64,000 nucleotides of DNA from Cheilinus undulatus (taxonomy: Eukaryota > Chordata > Actinopteri > Labriformes > Labridae): NCBI RefSeq assembly GCF_018320785.1, contig NC_054869.1, positions 15,262,698 to 15,326,697 of the forward strand, written 5' to 3'. Below the pieces are notes generated by a model, which was not told the origin of the DNA, searched no databases, and was given only the letters and a program-made list of their open reading frames with translations. The translations under genes were made by a program, and so were the position numbers. How positions within the stretch are numbered: position 1 is the first letter of the stretch; every line of letters starts with the position of its first letter. This document shows positions 11,701-24,680 of this stretch, in pieces.

Positions 11701-14700
11701 ACAGCAGGCTTCAGTTACAAACCATTCTCTCCTAAACTTCCTTATCTGTGATTTAAGAACACTAGAGAGCACTCTAACACACATTTTAGATACGATGGGG
11801 TGAAATAATGAATTTTGCACTTATTAGCTCTAAAATCTGCTAAATGAGTAAGACACAATAAGATATCATTGACTTTGAAAAAATAGTTAAACACTTGTGT
11901 TGTGAGAAAATCTGCACAAGTGCATGACAAATAAAGTTGACTTTTAAATTAACCATGCAATGTTTGAACTTAACAGTAAGAAAATAATATATTCACTTAT
12001 ATATTAGGAGGAATTGCTTCATTAAACACTTATCTGAAATAAAAACTTGCCTTCAAACATGGGAATTTAAATGATTACTATTTTTAGATGAAATATGGGA
12101 TTACATGAAATCACATTCAATCTGAATGCATCCATTTCTAATTCACTCCATTTCTGATAACAGCTCTGTCTAAATGAATGATATCTGACTGCTGTGCTTG
12201 TAGCGTTCATTTAATTTTTTGGTTTTATTTCAAGCAGCACTAGAACTGTCAAATATTTGCTATTATTTGGAGTCCAGCGCACGATTATTTTTGTTTGATT
12301 ACAATTTGGATATTAATGACATCTCACTTGTTCTCTACTTCTCTGTGCCCTTAAACGGGCCTAAAACGGAGGATTTTTCAATGCTGATTTGGACACATAT
12401 GCCTCAGCCTCCAGCCAAAAGCAAACAGTGTTCATCATTTCAATAGCACAGATTTGAGCAATTCAGCAGTTTAAGAGCACCTCATGAATCTGGTATAACA
12501 TTTTCTTAGAAACTTTCAAGAACAAATAAAACAAAAAAAGGATATTGGTGAATAAAACCAAATATTGCACAAAAAGACAAGGAAGGCCCTGCTCACTTTG
12601 GAGGGATACCACAGGTGCTTAGTGGCCCCTAGTGAGAGCCAGGCTTTTAGGGTGGGGTTATAAGGCAACATGTCAACACTGAAACAGATCATTACAATTT
12701 ATGATTAAATCCAGAGTGTTAAAACCAGTTTCAACCTGGACCACATCAGCATAAACTGTGTCCTAAAGGGCTGGTTGTTACTGTAAGAATATAAAATCAA
12801 CAACCTCTTTAATTCTGTTAGATTAAGAGTGTTTTTAGTAATATATTAATTTATAATAAGAACTGAAAGTTTATATTCATTTCTAATAAGAACTGAAAGC
12901 AGAAGTCTAGGAAAAATAATGGAAAAATGATATTGAAATAAGCAACTACAGTATGATTTATTTAAAAATTGTTTGGTAATAAATAGAAATGCTGTAATTA
13001 TATTAATAGGACTTTTTTAGATTATGAAATTCATCATTACCCTCAGTTATTAATAAAGTTCTTTTTGTATCACCACAAAGTATTATTGAGCACTTCATGT
13101 TAATAACTGACTGTAGCTGAGAAGGGCAGAACTGTGGTGAAACACATGAATGTGCTCTGATTTTACATGTAGTCTGTGATTTATAATTTTTTTTTTATTC
13201 CAACAGCTAATCTGTTGAGATTATGGAGGAAAAGTAGCAGCACTGTCATTGGAAAAAAAATGAGCATGCCACTGAAAAACTGCACAATGTATAAGAGGCA
13301 CCTAGCTGCAGACATCAGACATTCATAAAGACGTGTGCGCTTGGACTTCTGTGTTCTTTTAAAATTCTTTTAATCTGTAATCTACGGCCCCACTGTACAC
13401 GCCCGGGTGACGATGTACAAGAGGCGATCCCAGAAACATTTAATTTCACTTTCAATGGTGCTGGGAAATCCTGCGGGGTGCTGTAAGCCACCCACATCTG
13501 CACAATTTTAAAAGTGTCGTCGTATTCCAACTTCCGGTGGATGGGGGACCACTCGCAAAGCATTTTGGGAACCCATTGCAGTGCGAGGCCTGATAGGTCA
13601 GCACTTTTAAACACATTTTTTCTCTCAAAATGCAAAATTTATCAACAAAAATGAAACGAGGGGTTACTGTATAGTGCATATGCCAAACACTGCACATCAC
13701 CACAAACACACCAGGAGGAGGGTAAAATGGTTTAAAGACAACAAGGTGAATGCTCTGGAGTGACCGAGTCAAAGCCCAGATGTCAGTCAATGGAAAGACG
13801 TGCCTCTTTTTTTGTCCAGTTTTTGCACAGTAGTTGATGCTATTTATAAAGTCCTGAAACACAGTACTTCCCGAAATTAAATTTCATGGTTTGAGGCTGC
13901 TCTCTCCATCGATAGCAAGTGGTAAACGTCCTTAAGCCAGATGTGTGTGTCATAGCAGCCCAGTTAATGGGTTTCCACTTCATAAGAAATTCCTCTTTAA
14001 GGAGAAGAAAGCTGAAGCTACAATGCCTTGTGTAATTCTTGACCTCGTATTTTACATAAGATATTTACATGTGCAGTCACGTCTCTGCTGCCTCCACCAA
14101 TTTCAAACCATTTGATATTAATGTCAATATTTTATTTTGAATCACCCCTCTCAGGAACAGCTTTATTTCTGTGGCAGTCATTGTAAAACATAACGGCTTG
14201 ACGTGGTTTCATATTGAATCAAGTTCCTCTCTGTGGTTCCTGGTTCCGAGAAATCGGCCTCTACAGTGAGTAATAGTGAAGGTGCAGACCTCTTACCAAG
14301 ATAGCCCCGACTGAGTCACAGCTCTGCCGATCCACGAAACTGAACTGTTCCCAGCTAACACGACATAAATCTGACCTGTTAGTGGTTTCCTGTAGTCCTA
14401 ATTATTATGTCTAGAAAATGTTGGCCTTCTACTCTATTTTTATGACCTAAAACTTTAATTTAACACCTAATATTTGCCTTTAAATGTGATCTAGAGTCAC
14501 AAGAAGATGTCAAAATAAAGAAAATCTGCATGGAAATTTTGCATAAAATGTGGCCATGTTCATTATGTCTGTTTAAATTCAGATGTGATTCATAAAACTT
14601 CCAGCTTTATACATCAGAGGTTACCAACAGGAAACGTCTGCACTCTCAGCTTCACACGGTTGCCCCTGCTTTTGCACATCTTTACATCAGATAATGAATA

Positions 14701-15828
14701 TTGTGAAACACTCAGCCCATTTCCACTAGATGATATTTTTTGGAAATCTGTGTGGGTGCTGTTGATGTCAAAGTGTTGATATGTGACTCTCACAATGATT
14801 GTCAGTGGCGTGCTAGATTGATGCAATCATCAGGCCAGAACTCACCACAGAAACCACTCCGCTTTCAACTATCTTCAGCCTTGGAAATTTAGTGAGCTAA
14901 TTTGAGTTTCTCATATTGTACCTCTCATTCTAGTTACCAGAACAGAGGCTGTGAGAGCCTCCAGCAGTTTCTGTTTGTGCAATGAAATATTCTTCTAATT
15001 CTTGAGATGTGTGTGCGTTTTGTGCCCTTCTGTGAATATGAGGCAGAATCACTTATTCTTTGTTACTCATTTCACAATCAGCCATCAAGATGAAACAACT
15101 GTACACGCACAAAATGGGTACTTAAGAAAATTCAGCACTATCTCAAATTCTCTAAAAAAGGGAAATGAAAGCGCAGTGCAATAGCCAAGAAGTCATGTCT
15201 GAAGTCACAGATTAACTGTAACTCATGAAAAAATGCAAAGGCTGCAAATCACATGTCATCAGTACCTGGTTTTCTGCCCCCTGTTCTCCATCGCTGGCTG
15301 CTGTTTGCTGTGATGTGTCGCTCTGGTCCTCTGGAGCTGAAAACAGCAGGAATAAAACATTTTAAAGCTTAAGACTGGTGGGAATTTAATTCAGAGAACC
15401 ACAGTTAGAGAAAAGAGTGTGTCTGCATTAAAAAAAGCAATATCAGCTCTTTAGATTTCTGCAGAAAGAAAAAAATATTACACATGGAAACAATAGAAAG
15501 TGACAGTTGGTGAGAAAGAACAAAACTTCATAACTTGATTCAGAGTATAGCCATATATATTTGGTCATATATTACTCTGATACAAATTAAAGTTACTCAG
15601 ACACATAAGGTGCTTTTCTAACAAATTTTAAGGCCTTAGCACACTGGGTAATTTTTTCATATGAAATTTCTGCATGTTAAAATAATACTTTAAGTTAAAC
15701 ATGTTGCACACTGATACCAAAACTTTTGTCCGCCACTTTTTTTTTTCTTGGTTACAGGTTCTACTTTTTTTTTCTCCATCCAATTCATTGAAACGGGTGA
15801 TTGATTATTCAGAGCTGCACCTGCAGCT

Positions 15829-15867
<39 letters not shown>

Positions 15868-18784
15868 TCACACTGAAACACCATAATTTGCCAGTGTCTT
15901 ACGTGGATATCAACCATTAATTATGACAGATAAAGGCCAACATTTGTACTCGACCAAATGATAAATACTGATTTGAAAAGTTGCACTCTGTCCCTCCAAC
16001 TTGGCACAGCGCCGTGGTGTACGAGCTTGTGCCATATAAATATGTCTGTCTGGATGGAGCAACCCAGTTTGATTTTTAAAGAGGTGAAAGAGCCACAGAG
16101 TCACCTTCACTCCTTTTTTTCTTTGAAGTATAAACCTGTTTACCATGTTTTACGTTTTTTTTTTTTTTTTACAGGGAATAAAAAAATGATTGCATCAACT
16201 TCATTATGCAAGGTTTGAGTATGTGACATTTTTTATTGGATAATGGACCCGGAAAATGTGTCTAAAAATAACGGACTTTGTCTACAAAAACATTTACACT
16301 AAGTTCATTGGCTTTCTAATGGTGGACAGACATTTCTCTCTGGCCTCATTCAGCTTTAGAGCTGAAGCCCTTCAGAGGAGAGACAAAACCTCTTCGACAA
16401 CCCTAACTAAGTCCAGCTGCACTGTTTGGACCAAGCTCTGGATGACTGAACACCTACTCACACATTTGATAAGATTATAATTATTCAGTAGCCAAGCTCT
16501 CATTACATTACATCCAGATATAAAGACAAATGTGCAAATTATAAAAGATCACACAATCACTAAACATAACGTAGTGGGCAATGCAATGCAATGCAAGCTC
16601 GACAGGCAGCCATTATCACCGCTCACTGTGAGTGGAGCCAGTTAATGAATCAAACTCTTTCCATAGCCGGTCAGGAGAAGAGCAAAAACACCTTTTTCAC
16701 CAAGAAACTGAGCACGTAAACAAGGGCTGTCGATGACAACAATACCTGCCGCCACAGTGTGAAGCAATAAATGCTCAAACTTGGACATATAACGACATCA
16801 TAATTTTAAATAGTCACTGCAATAAATGTAGGTGTAGAAAAAGCAATCATGTGGTTTGAAAGCCCAAAAAGCCATCGTTAATAATGAATAAAATGGATTG
16901 CAATGGATTGTGGGATACCTATTCCTTCCTCCTTGCCTAGAAATATGTACACAGTCTTGTACCTTTGCCTTTATTCAAGATTTTTCAATGCTGTTTTTTG
17001 TGCTGAAGCAAATGTTTTATCATCATGAGTACTCACACAGCTGTTTAGTACCAGCAGCAGCTTTGCAGAAAAAGTTAGAGTTCACTGTTAAGCTCTTTTG
17101 TTTGCCAGCTTGCAGCAAAATAAACCACCCATAGCTACCGCCTTCCAAAAAAACCTCTCTATTCATGAGTGTTATCAAGAAAGCATGGACACATATATGA
17201 AAAAGGGCTGCATGGTGGTGCAGTGGTTAGCGCAACAAGAGTGGTTCCTGGGTCAAATCCCCATTGCACGGGTAATGTCTTTATGTGAAGTTTGCATGTT
17301 CTCCATATACTCTGCCCAAAGACATGCTTGTTAGGTTAATTGGTGGCTCTAAATTGCCTGTAGGTCTGAGTGTGAGCATGGCTGCCTGTTTGTCTCTATA
17401 TTTCATCCCTGTTAGTGGCTGGAGACCAGTCCAGGGTGTACTTCACTTTGGGACAGGTATTATAACCAATGAATGGATGGATTTTCTAGAAATGAAATGT
17501 ATCATTCTTTCTATGAAAAACCTCAAACAGGTTATGACATGACTTTGGGTGCTCATGTGGAGGTCACCCATCTCCGTTGTTTCGCCACTGATGAACTCAC
17601 TGAGTGATGTTTGCTCTGCATTTGCTCTACGGAGACTTACAATGTACATGTTTGGCAACACTACTTTGGTGAACCAAAGGCAGAACACATAAGTTCTACG
17701 TTTCACCCCCCCCCCCCAAAAAAAACCCAAGTGAAGTACAAATGTACAAAAAATGTACTTAACAAAGTAGTAAATTTATGTCATTGCTGTCCAGCGATGG
17801 TGACAGATCAGTGATCAGTTTGTACCAAAACTTGAAATCTGAAGGACATATTGTCTACTGAGTCTGATATAAAACCACAAGTTGCAAAACCACTTCCTCC
17901 TCAAGACTAAAACCGCCTCAGCGCTGCACTGTGTGATCTTGTCACACATAAACTGTAGTGTTTAGCAAGGATGACAGTGTCTGAAGAAATAAACTACCTG
18001 ATAATGACAAACATTTCTTCAGATAAGAAAAGGGAAGATGTAACTGACTACACTTATCACCTAACAGAAATTCACCTTACTCTACTAAATGGTTTATTCC
18101 TCCTTATTTGATGCATACCTCAGAATGTGAGACATATTTCTATTTAAGAGGAAACAAAACTTCGACATGAAAAAAACAGCCCTAAAAATAAATGGTGATT
18201 GTATGACAGAAATACTCCTCAGAGTGTCAGCTGAAACCTTGTAAGCCCAGCACCCACAGTGGTATAATTTGTGCGAGAAACCAATATGCTTCTCTTTTGA
18301 GATCACTTGTTTCCTGTGCTGTGGCTTGAACCTTTGATTCTGCTTTTAGTAGCCTCTAACTTCTCTATTTCACAAGCTGAAGGATTAACTTTTTTATTGT
18401 ACTACTTTTAACAGACGTTTTGTTTAATACTGGTTGTTTAGTGTGCAAGCTTATCTGTGCTTTTATATTACTGATAGTATCACATAATCTCAGTCTGAAT
18501 ATTGTGAGAACTTTGAAATGAAAAATAATGAAGTTATTAAAAACAATAAAATATTGAATTATCGCTCAAAATCATTCAATTTCCGTTTTCAAATATCAAA
18601 TGATTATTAATTTTCCTTTTTTTCCAAAGCAGTTTAAACTTACAGGATAAACAAAGACATTAAAAGTCAAACAGGCTCAATATATCAAAGTCTAAACAGC
18701 ATGTACCTTCGAGTAAAAATGCCTGAAACTCTACATAAAAACTGTATTTGTTGTTTTAAAAAAGATGTAATCATTCTTACCCAT
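5727..18784 (-). CDS. ARID5-family AT-rich interaction domain protein (arid5a-like), 595 aa
   Basis: Nuclear DNA-binding regulator; mammalian ARID5A also binds and stabilises some inflammatory mRNAs. Coding exons: 18781-18784, 15266-15336, 9957-10125, 9824-9876, 8520-8617, 7830-7989 and 5727-6959; every junction keeps frame, totalling 1788 nt. The ARID domain covers about residues 55-150, with FIARLHSFMKDR, NLWRIHKAVDKLGGYDS, VTARRLWKKVYDELGGSPGS, TSAATCTRRHYEKLVLPFER and KPLPPSKPRKPYK. A basic stretch (KVERKRKRSQ) follows, then a long Ser/Pro-rich disordered tail containing ISPLEKKKRMAQ, which resembles a conserved ARID5 motif, and ending QHKM. RRLW, GSPGS and LVLP fit ARID5A better than ARID5B, and human ARID5A is of similar length. 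However, the tail is divergent and the fish-specific arid6 remains possible, so I give no symbol. The first coding exon is only ATGG; if that call is wrong, the next in-frame ATG is residue 37. The family is very sure, the paralogue is not. Confidence 0.88.
7068..7330 (+). repeat. Dispersed repeat, copy 1 of an unnamed family
   Basis: In intron 6 of the ARID gene. It aligns by eye with 27003-27105 and 30388-30720, sharing ATAGCTCAGACTGCA-like and GGATGCTTTCA segments and, in the longest copies, a GCCAGTCTTTCAG end. All three copies point the same way. I do not recognise the family; no terminal repeats or coding motif are visible. Confidence 0.6.
8645..9400 (+). mobile_element. Tc1-like transposon remnant, family with CAGTGCCTATAAAAA ends (copy 1)
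   Basis: Starts at CAGTGCCTATAAAAA after a TA dinucleotide, in intron 4 of the ARID gene. The 5' non-coding region and scattered transposase segments match the copies at 19042 and 55452. A segment near 9280-9305 corresponds to the Tc1 motif GGSIMLWG. Frameshifts and deletions disrupt the reading frame, and no right-hand terminal repeat was found. Confidence 0.8.
10126..15265 (-). other. Large intron 2 of the ARID gene (5.1 kb)
   Basis: AT-rich intron between the acidic N-terminal exon and the first ARID exon. Contents I can name are a Tc1 fragment at 13681-13796 and a local duplication of TAATAAGAACTGAAAG near 12855 and 12885. The two open frames on the minus strand at 13.3-13.9 kb overlap transposon-derived DNA and show no family motif. 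Nothing else recognised. Confidence 0.6.
13681..13796 (+). mobile_element. Short Tc1 transposase fragment
   Basis: Contains ACTGCACATCACCACAAACA, found also in the Tc1 copy near 19610, followed shortly by a second block matching that copy's downstream region near 19850-19900 (GACAACAAG then CTGGAGTG). The intervening coding DNA is lost, so this is a rearranged relic. Confidence 0.65.
15832..15863. repeat. CT/GA dinucleotide microsatellite
   Basis: Sixteen perfect CT units. On the minus strand they read as a run of Arg-Glu codons, which explains an open frame there that is not a gene. Confidence 0.95.
17203..17490 (+). mobile_element. tRNA-derived SINE (fish type)
   Basis: Begins GGGCTGCATGGTGGTGCAGT with a tRNA-like A box (TGGTTAGCGCA) and a decayed B box (GGGTCAAATCCC), followed by the familiar fish SINE body: TTTGCATGTTCTCC, CAAAGACATGC, TTAGGTTAATTGGTGGCTCT, and an AATGGATGGA end. 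Family recognition is from memory. No clear target-site duplication was found. Confidence 0.8.
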
Positions 18785-18960
18785 TTCTAAGAGCTGTCTC
18801 CAGTCTGCTCTGTGTTCAGTGACTGTTGCTCATGTGGCTTCTCTTCAGCTTCACACCACCAAACAGGAAGTGCTCTCCACAGAGCAGTTTCATTGGTCGA
18901 CTGGTCGCTCTGCAGCAAACTCGTCCGGGAAACGTAGTCCTTTTTAGATTTAGTGACTCA
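18785..18960 (-). promoter_or_regulatory. 5' UTR / promoter region of the ARID5-family gene
   Basis: Sequence just upstream of the ATG at 18782-18784. It is richer in G and C than the surrounding intron and has a GGAAACGTAGTCC segment. No TATA box was seen. The transcription start cannot be placed from sequence alone. Confidence 0.35.
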
Positions 18961-19041
18961 AATCTAATACCAGCTTTCTTTGTTTCATCCTTTATGTTTC
19001 TCTAAAAAAACACAACCTTGTAAAATTTGGTTATATTCTTT

Positions 19042-19990
<949 letters not shown>

Positions 19991-22384
19991 TTTTTTCTTT
20001 AACTAACATAACTTCTTAAAAACAGTTTTACTGCTAAAAAGTGTCACTCAGTCCATTGATGTGGGGAAGAGATGGTTACAGCTTTGTCCTGTTCGGTGTG
20101 CAGACTGGGCTTAAATTCAACAAAGTTGCATCATTTGAGGAAGTGAGACCAAAATTCAACTGATGTCCAAATAAAGACTTAAAGTTCTCTAAATGAAGAA
20201 ATAACATTTCCCACATGCCATTGATTAAATAACTTATTTTAGGAATATAATTTAACCACTTCCTTTCATAAACATCAGTGCTTCAGTTAAGATCAAATAG
20301 TACTTAGTATAAATACACTGTCAACAACACGGTCAGCCAGATGAAGGAATTTTAAACTTAATGATCCAGTTTTTTTTACTGCATTAGATCAACAGTTCTT
20401 CAGTTTTATATCTAAATGGGAATTAAATTGTAGACATAGAATGGCTATTGTGACAAAGTTGTGACTAAGCTCTGGTTTAAAATCACGTTTCGACACAAAC
20501 AAAACTTTCCTGCAGAAGAAAATGTAAAAGAACTGCTGAATTAGCTTTGATAACATGAGCATGTAGCTCTTACTCTAAGATCCATAAGATCATAGAGTAA
20601 GTTTCTTTACACCTAGAGCAAAGTTGTGTCATCTTCTATATCTTTTTCCATTTCTACACTTGGCATCAAGATCAATTTTAGTCCCAGCATGTAGGTTAAA
20701 GCTACCACGAGGAGATAATAGGTGGTTATAAAACAGACTAAACTTAGACACCTCTTTATGAGCCACAGAAGTAAATGTTTCCATCAGAAATAAGATAACG
20801 ATTCCTTATGCCTCTTACCATGAGTGATTTCTGGCAGAGAGGGGAAGAACCTTTGTTTATGATTTCCACTGAAGAGATTTACTGTGAGAGACAAGGAGGC
20901 TTCCGAAAGGCAGAGGATCACTTTTTCCCACAGTTAATGACTGATACTTTCACAGGTTTAAACAAAGAGATAAGATGTTTTGCTTTGTGCTCTGGGGACT
21001 CCAAAGCATTAAACAAATGCACAGATTCCTATGATCACCTCAGGTTGAGCATACAGTATGTAATGCCTCTGTGGGTTAGCCTGTCAGAGACAGAGGAGAA
21101 CATCTGACACTGCTGTTACCTGGTTATATAGCAACAAGAGCAGAGCTTCCTATCAGCTCGCTTCTCTCATCATAGCTTCATAGTGAGCCTTTTAACCTGG
21201 AGTCAAGTGGCAGAATTTAAGTGTGCAAGTACATTTAAATCCAGAAAGACTTAACACAAGTTTAACTGTGATTTATTTTCCGAGTTTGAAAATGTCTGAA
21301 ATTGTAAATACGTTTGGTGAATAGACTCAATCGTGATGTCTTTATGAACCTGAAGTGAGTGGTAGTGAGTCAGACAGCAGGATAGGATATCCCCTATGAA
21401 ATTGAGAAACTGGTGGTGGTGATGGAAGGAGTAGGAGAAAGGCACAGAGGAGCTGGACCTGCACAATGATGGGATATAATGGAGGTGGCTGGGGTGGAGG
21501 AGGGTTGCAGCAGTCGCACTGAAACAACAGACTGACAACAGAGGAGAGGAGGTTTTCAAATATGACAGCAGCAGGACGATTCGATTGAGAGGTCGTGGCA
21601 GAATGGGACTGCTTAAGTGAATAGAAGGCCATACCAGCTGATTACCAGAGCAGGGAAAAGGAGACACATGAAAGAGTGATTATCAGTGAAAGGAAAATGA
21701 AATAGTCTTCCTGCTTGAACTCACGCACCATAAGACAGTCTACAACACATGTGGGACTTAATTACAAGTATACTCACACATGCAGACACCACTTTAGTGC
21801 TGGTCTTTACAGACATGCTCAGCATGCCACATTTGAAGACAGGCCTTCAAGTATGTTGATGAATATATTTGATTTTATTTCAGATTTGCTTTGTCAATAT
21901 AAAATCATCTTCCCATGTCAACAAAGCCCTTCTGAATTTGAATACATGGTTAGATATATTTAAAGTTAATTGATAGTCTCCATAAATGGGTGATAGTATT
22001 CACTGGGTCAGAGATCAATTCCAGCTATTATATCTAAAACTACATCTTCTTATTGATTGCCATAATTCCTGTAGTCTTAGTAATAGGTCTGTTACCTTTA
22101 GTTGTCCGTGCAAGCTATTTTTAGATCTGCTCTCTGCTCTGCTCTGAATGGTTTAATTACTGACCAATAAAACACAGTCTCACTTCATGAATGAATTTCA
22201 CATATTTGAGGGAGAAAAGCTGTTAAAAAGTGCCAACTTTGTCCTAGCTTGTGGTACAAACTATTTAGAAGGATTCTTGGATCACGCCCGTATTGTGCGA
22301 AATACATCCATAACACAAAGCAGTGGTTTACTGTTTAGCAAATGCACCTTTCAGACTGCCGTTTGTATTGAAAAGACTTTAATT
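19991..22384. other. Intergenic DNA without recognisable genes
   Basis: I see no splice-bounded exon or family motif. Open frames at 20808-21107 and 21251-21667 are isolated, with compositions expected by chance (the second is low-complexity Ser/Pro/His). No repeat with defined ends was found. Confidence 0.5.
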
Positions 22385-23163
22385 CAGTGATCATCAACTG
22401 AGGGCCCGGGGGCCACATCAGGCCCCCCACAACTTCCCATCCGGCCCTCAGAAAATGATTAAATTCAGATAATTTAAGAGGGATATAATGCAATATATAT
22501 TTTTTAAGAATTATCTTGGGCTGTTCATGCCTTTATTCTATAGAGGAGGACAGTGAACAGAGTCAGAAACAGGAGAGAGAGTGGGGAGAGACATGCAGTA
22601 AAGGACCACAGGCTGGATTCAAACCCGGGTCGCCCACGTACATGGGTAGCACCTTAGACCGCTAGGCAATCTGTGCGCCCTGCAATATTTTTTTAAGATA
22701 TATTTTTGTTTTTTTAAGCCTTTATTGATAGAGGAGGACTGTAGCTGGTATGGTAAACATTTACATAACAGTCTTATCTTGATTAAAGCTGTGGTTTTTC
22801 ACAGCTATTTTCCATGCAAGTCTCTTTGTGGGTGCAGTTTCCTTTTCTGGGAAATCTACCCTGAAGATGTGTTTCCTCTGTGTTTCTGGCCAATCATGAC
22901 ATATTGTTGTAGTATCAAACTCAGTAATGGGCATCATGAGGGGTCCAGAAATATGTAGTTAAATGTTTCAGTCAGCCCATTGTAGCTGTCTGCAGTGTAG
23001 GTGACAGAGGCTGAACTCAAAAAGGCTAAAAGTTCCATTAAAGGGCATAATATTTTTACAAGACTATGTTAATCAGACCAAAATATGGATTTTATTGTAG
23101 TTAATTTCAATGTTCGTCTGTTAAGAAATCTGGCCCTTGTGCAAATAGAGTTGATGACCTCTG
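22385..23163. mobile_element. Non-autonomous hAT-like element with a SINE inside
   Basis: The ends are inverted: the left starts CAGTGATCATCAACTG and the right reads GAGTTGATGACCTCTG, its near reverse complement. Flanks are CTTTAATT (left) and CTTTATAT (right), a plausible diverged 8-bp target-site duplication as made by hAT transposases. No transposase frame is present. The middle carries a tRNA-derived SINE. Confidence 0.65.
22487..22681 (-). mobile_element. tRNA-derived SINE nested in a hAT-like element
   Basis: On the minus strand it starts at GCGCACAGATTGCCTAGCGG, runs through a tRNA-like head with a B box (GGGTTTGAATCC) and ends in a body containing CTCTATAGAATAAAGGC. A truncated second copy of the tail (AGCCTTTATTGATAGAGGAG, about 22715-22740) lies directly to the right, so two copies were inserted or one was partly duplicated. 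Confidence 0.75.
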
Positions 23164-23171
23164 CTTTATAT

Positions 23172-24672
23172 GAAAAACATAGGCAATGATAGTTGGTGGA
23201 GAATGGCGGCCCATATTACAATGCTTGGGCTGGGCCTCACTGCTATAGGAAGACAAACAGAAGTGTTTAGACTGGTTTTTGGCTGCAGAGATTACAGGCT
23301 TTAGAATTTAAGGAAGAGGAGAAGCTCTACTTCTTTAAAATAGTTTCTACTGGTCATTGCCTGAAAGATAAAGGTTAAAAATAAAAACCAGGACATTGCA
23401 GAAGTAGCTAATTCCACTAGAAATGAGTAAAACAAACGGTCTGCTATTTCTCAAGCTTAACGTCTGAGTCACAGGGAGTTGTCGTATAATTTCTGTTCCT
23501 TTCCGCCTTCCCAACAGACTTTTATATCCTTATTTTAATGATATTTTCTCATACATTTACTGTATTTTATCAGCACTTTCTTTGACTGTCCTACACTCTC
23601 TGGCAAAGCACAGATCTTGTGATAAAATACTGTAGAATCATGAAGCGATCCACATTTCCTCCACTTGTTTTTGATGTGTTGAAAAAGGGGATGCCCTGTT
23701 CCCCCATCTGTTGCGGATAGAGTGTGACATTTCAAAATGATTAACATTTAAATGTCAAAATAACCAAATATCTACAGACTGCCCAAAACTCAAAGGGACT
23801 TTTTTGGGGTTTGAAAGATAAAAACAAGCTCTTGCTTTGCATTTTTTTTCCTTTCAAATTATGATTCTGGAGATGATCAACAACGCTCACTGCAAAAATG
23901 GAAGAATTGTGACACTAAAACAGAGAAAAACATTCTTTGACCATAATAACTCATCTGATTTCCTTTAACAGAAGACAACGTGAGGAAAAGTTCAAGAATG
24001 GAAATAAAAGTAGTGGGTATTTTATGATAACATGCTCCTAGTTCATCATACCTGAAGTTTCTGAGGGTGATATTGTTGAACTAGATTTGACATGGCATGT
24101 TTTGCAGATGTCTTGTGAAGTATTGTGTCTCCTGCAGCAGACGGTGATGAGAAAAAACAAACGTTAAGACTGAGAAAATCCCCAGCGATTCATCTCAGAC
24201 TTTCACTGACACAAACACTCAAGGCTGAGGTTGAAGTGAGGGCAGCGAGGTGTAAATGAGAGCACAGAGGAGAAAATATTGTGAATCCTTCATACTAAAG
24301 GTTTCCTGTGTGAAGTGACTCACTTTCTTTGGAACAATCTGCAAACATGTGATAAGATTCCAGTCACAGTAGGAAACTGCCTTTAACTGTGCACTAAATC
24401 TGGTATAGATAAAAACAACAGAAGTGAAGAGCTTTATTGTTCAAGCGATCAAAAATACAGCAAAGTAGAGGAGTGGAAAACGATGGCAGAGGGCTTCATC
24501 TTCAGCAGTGGGTGTTGATATTCTCAGCTTAATGGTTTCTCAATGCTGCATGTGTGGGAGGAAATTTTGGGGTTGATTAGCTGGCTGATTCATTTAGAGA
24601 CAGACGAATATTAAACTACATTAAAAGACAATATTGTGTAAAATTTGAAGCAGGATGATATTCAGGATTTTA
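23172..24672. other. Intergenic DNA without recognisable genes
   Basis: No exon, RNA gene or repeat with defined ends was recognised. Open frames are short and unrelated to known families. Confidence 0.5.
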
Positions 24673-24680
24673 GAAATAAC

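Larger units (their letters stand above)
15337..18780 (-). other. Intron 1 of the ARID gene (3.4 kb)
   Basis: Separates the four-nucleotide coding exon from exon 2. It contains a CT microsatellite (15832-15863), a poly-T run near 16155, a fish SINE (17203-17490) and a poly-C tract near 17706. I see no alternative first coding exon with confidence. Confidence 0.55.

Noticed and set aside
13315-13862. Two overlapping minus-strand open frames (106 and 136 codons) in the ARID intron
   Set aside because: They overlap a rearranged Tc1 fragment and have no family motif.
15690-15917. Frame encoding an Arg-Glu repeat
   Set aside because: Produced by the CT/GA microsatellite at 15832-15863.
20808-21107. 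99-codon plus-strand open frame
   Set aside because: No recognisable motif and no flanking exon structure; likely chance.
21251-21667. 138-codon minus-strand open frame
   Set aside because: Low-complexity Ser/Pro/His/Leu composition, no domain, no splice context, in a gene-free interval.
22610-22680. tRNA gene suggested by a tRNA-like segment
   Set aside because: It has a SINE body attached and lacks a complete cloverleaf; annotated as a SINE head.
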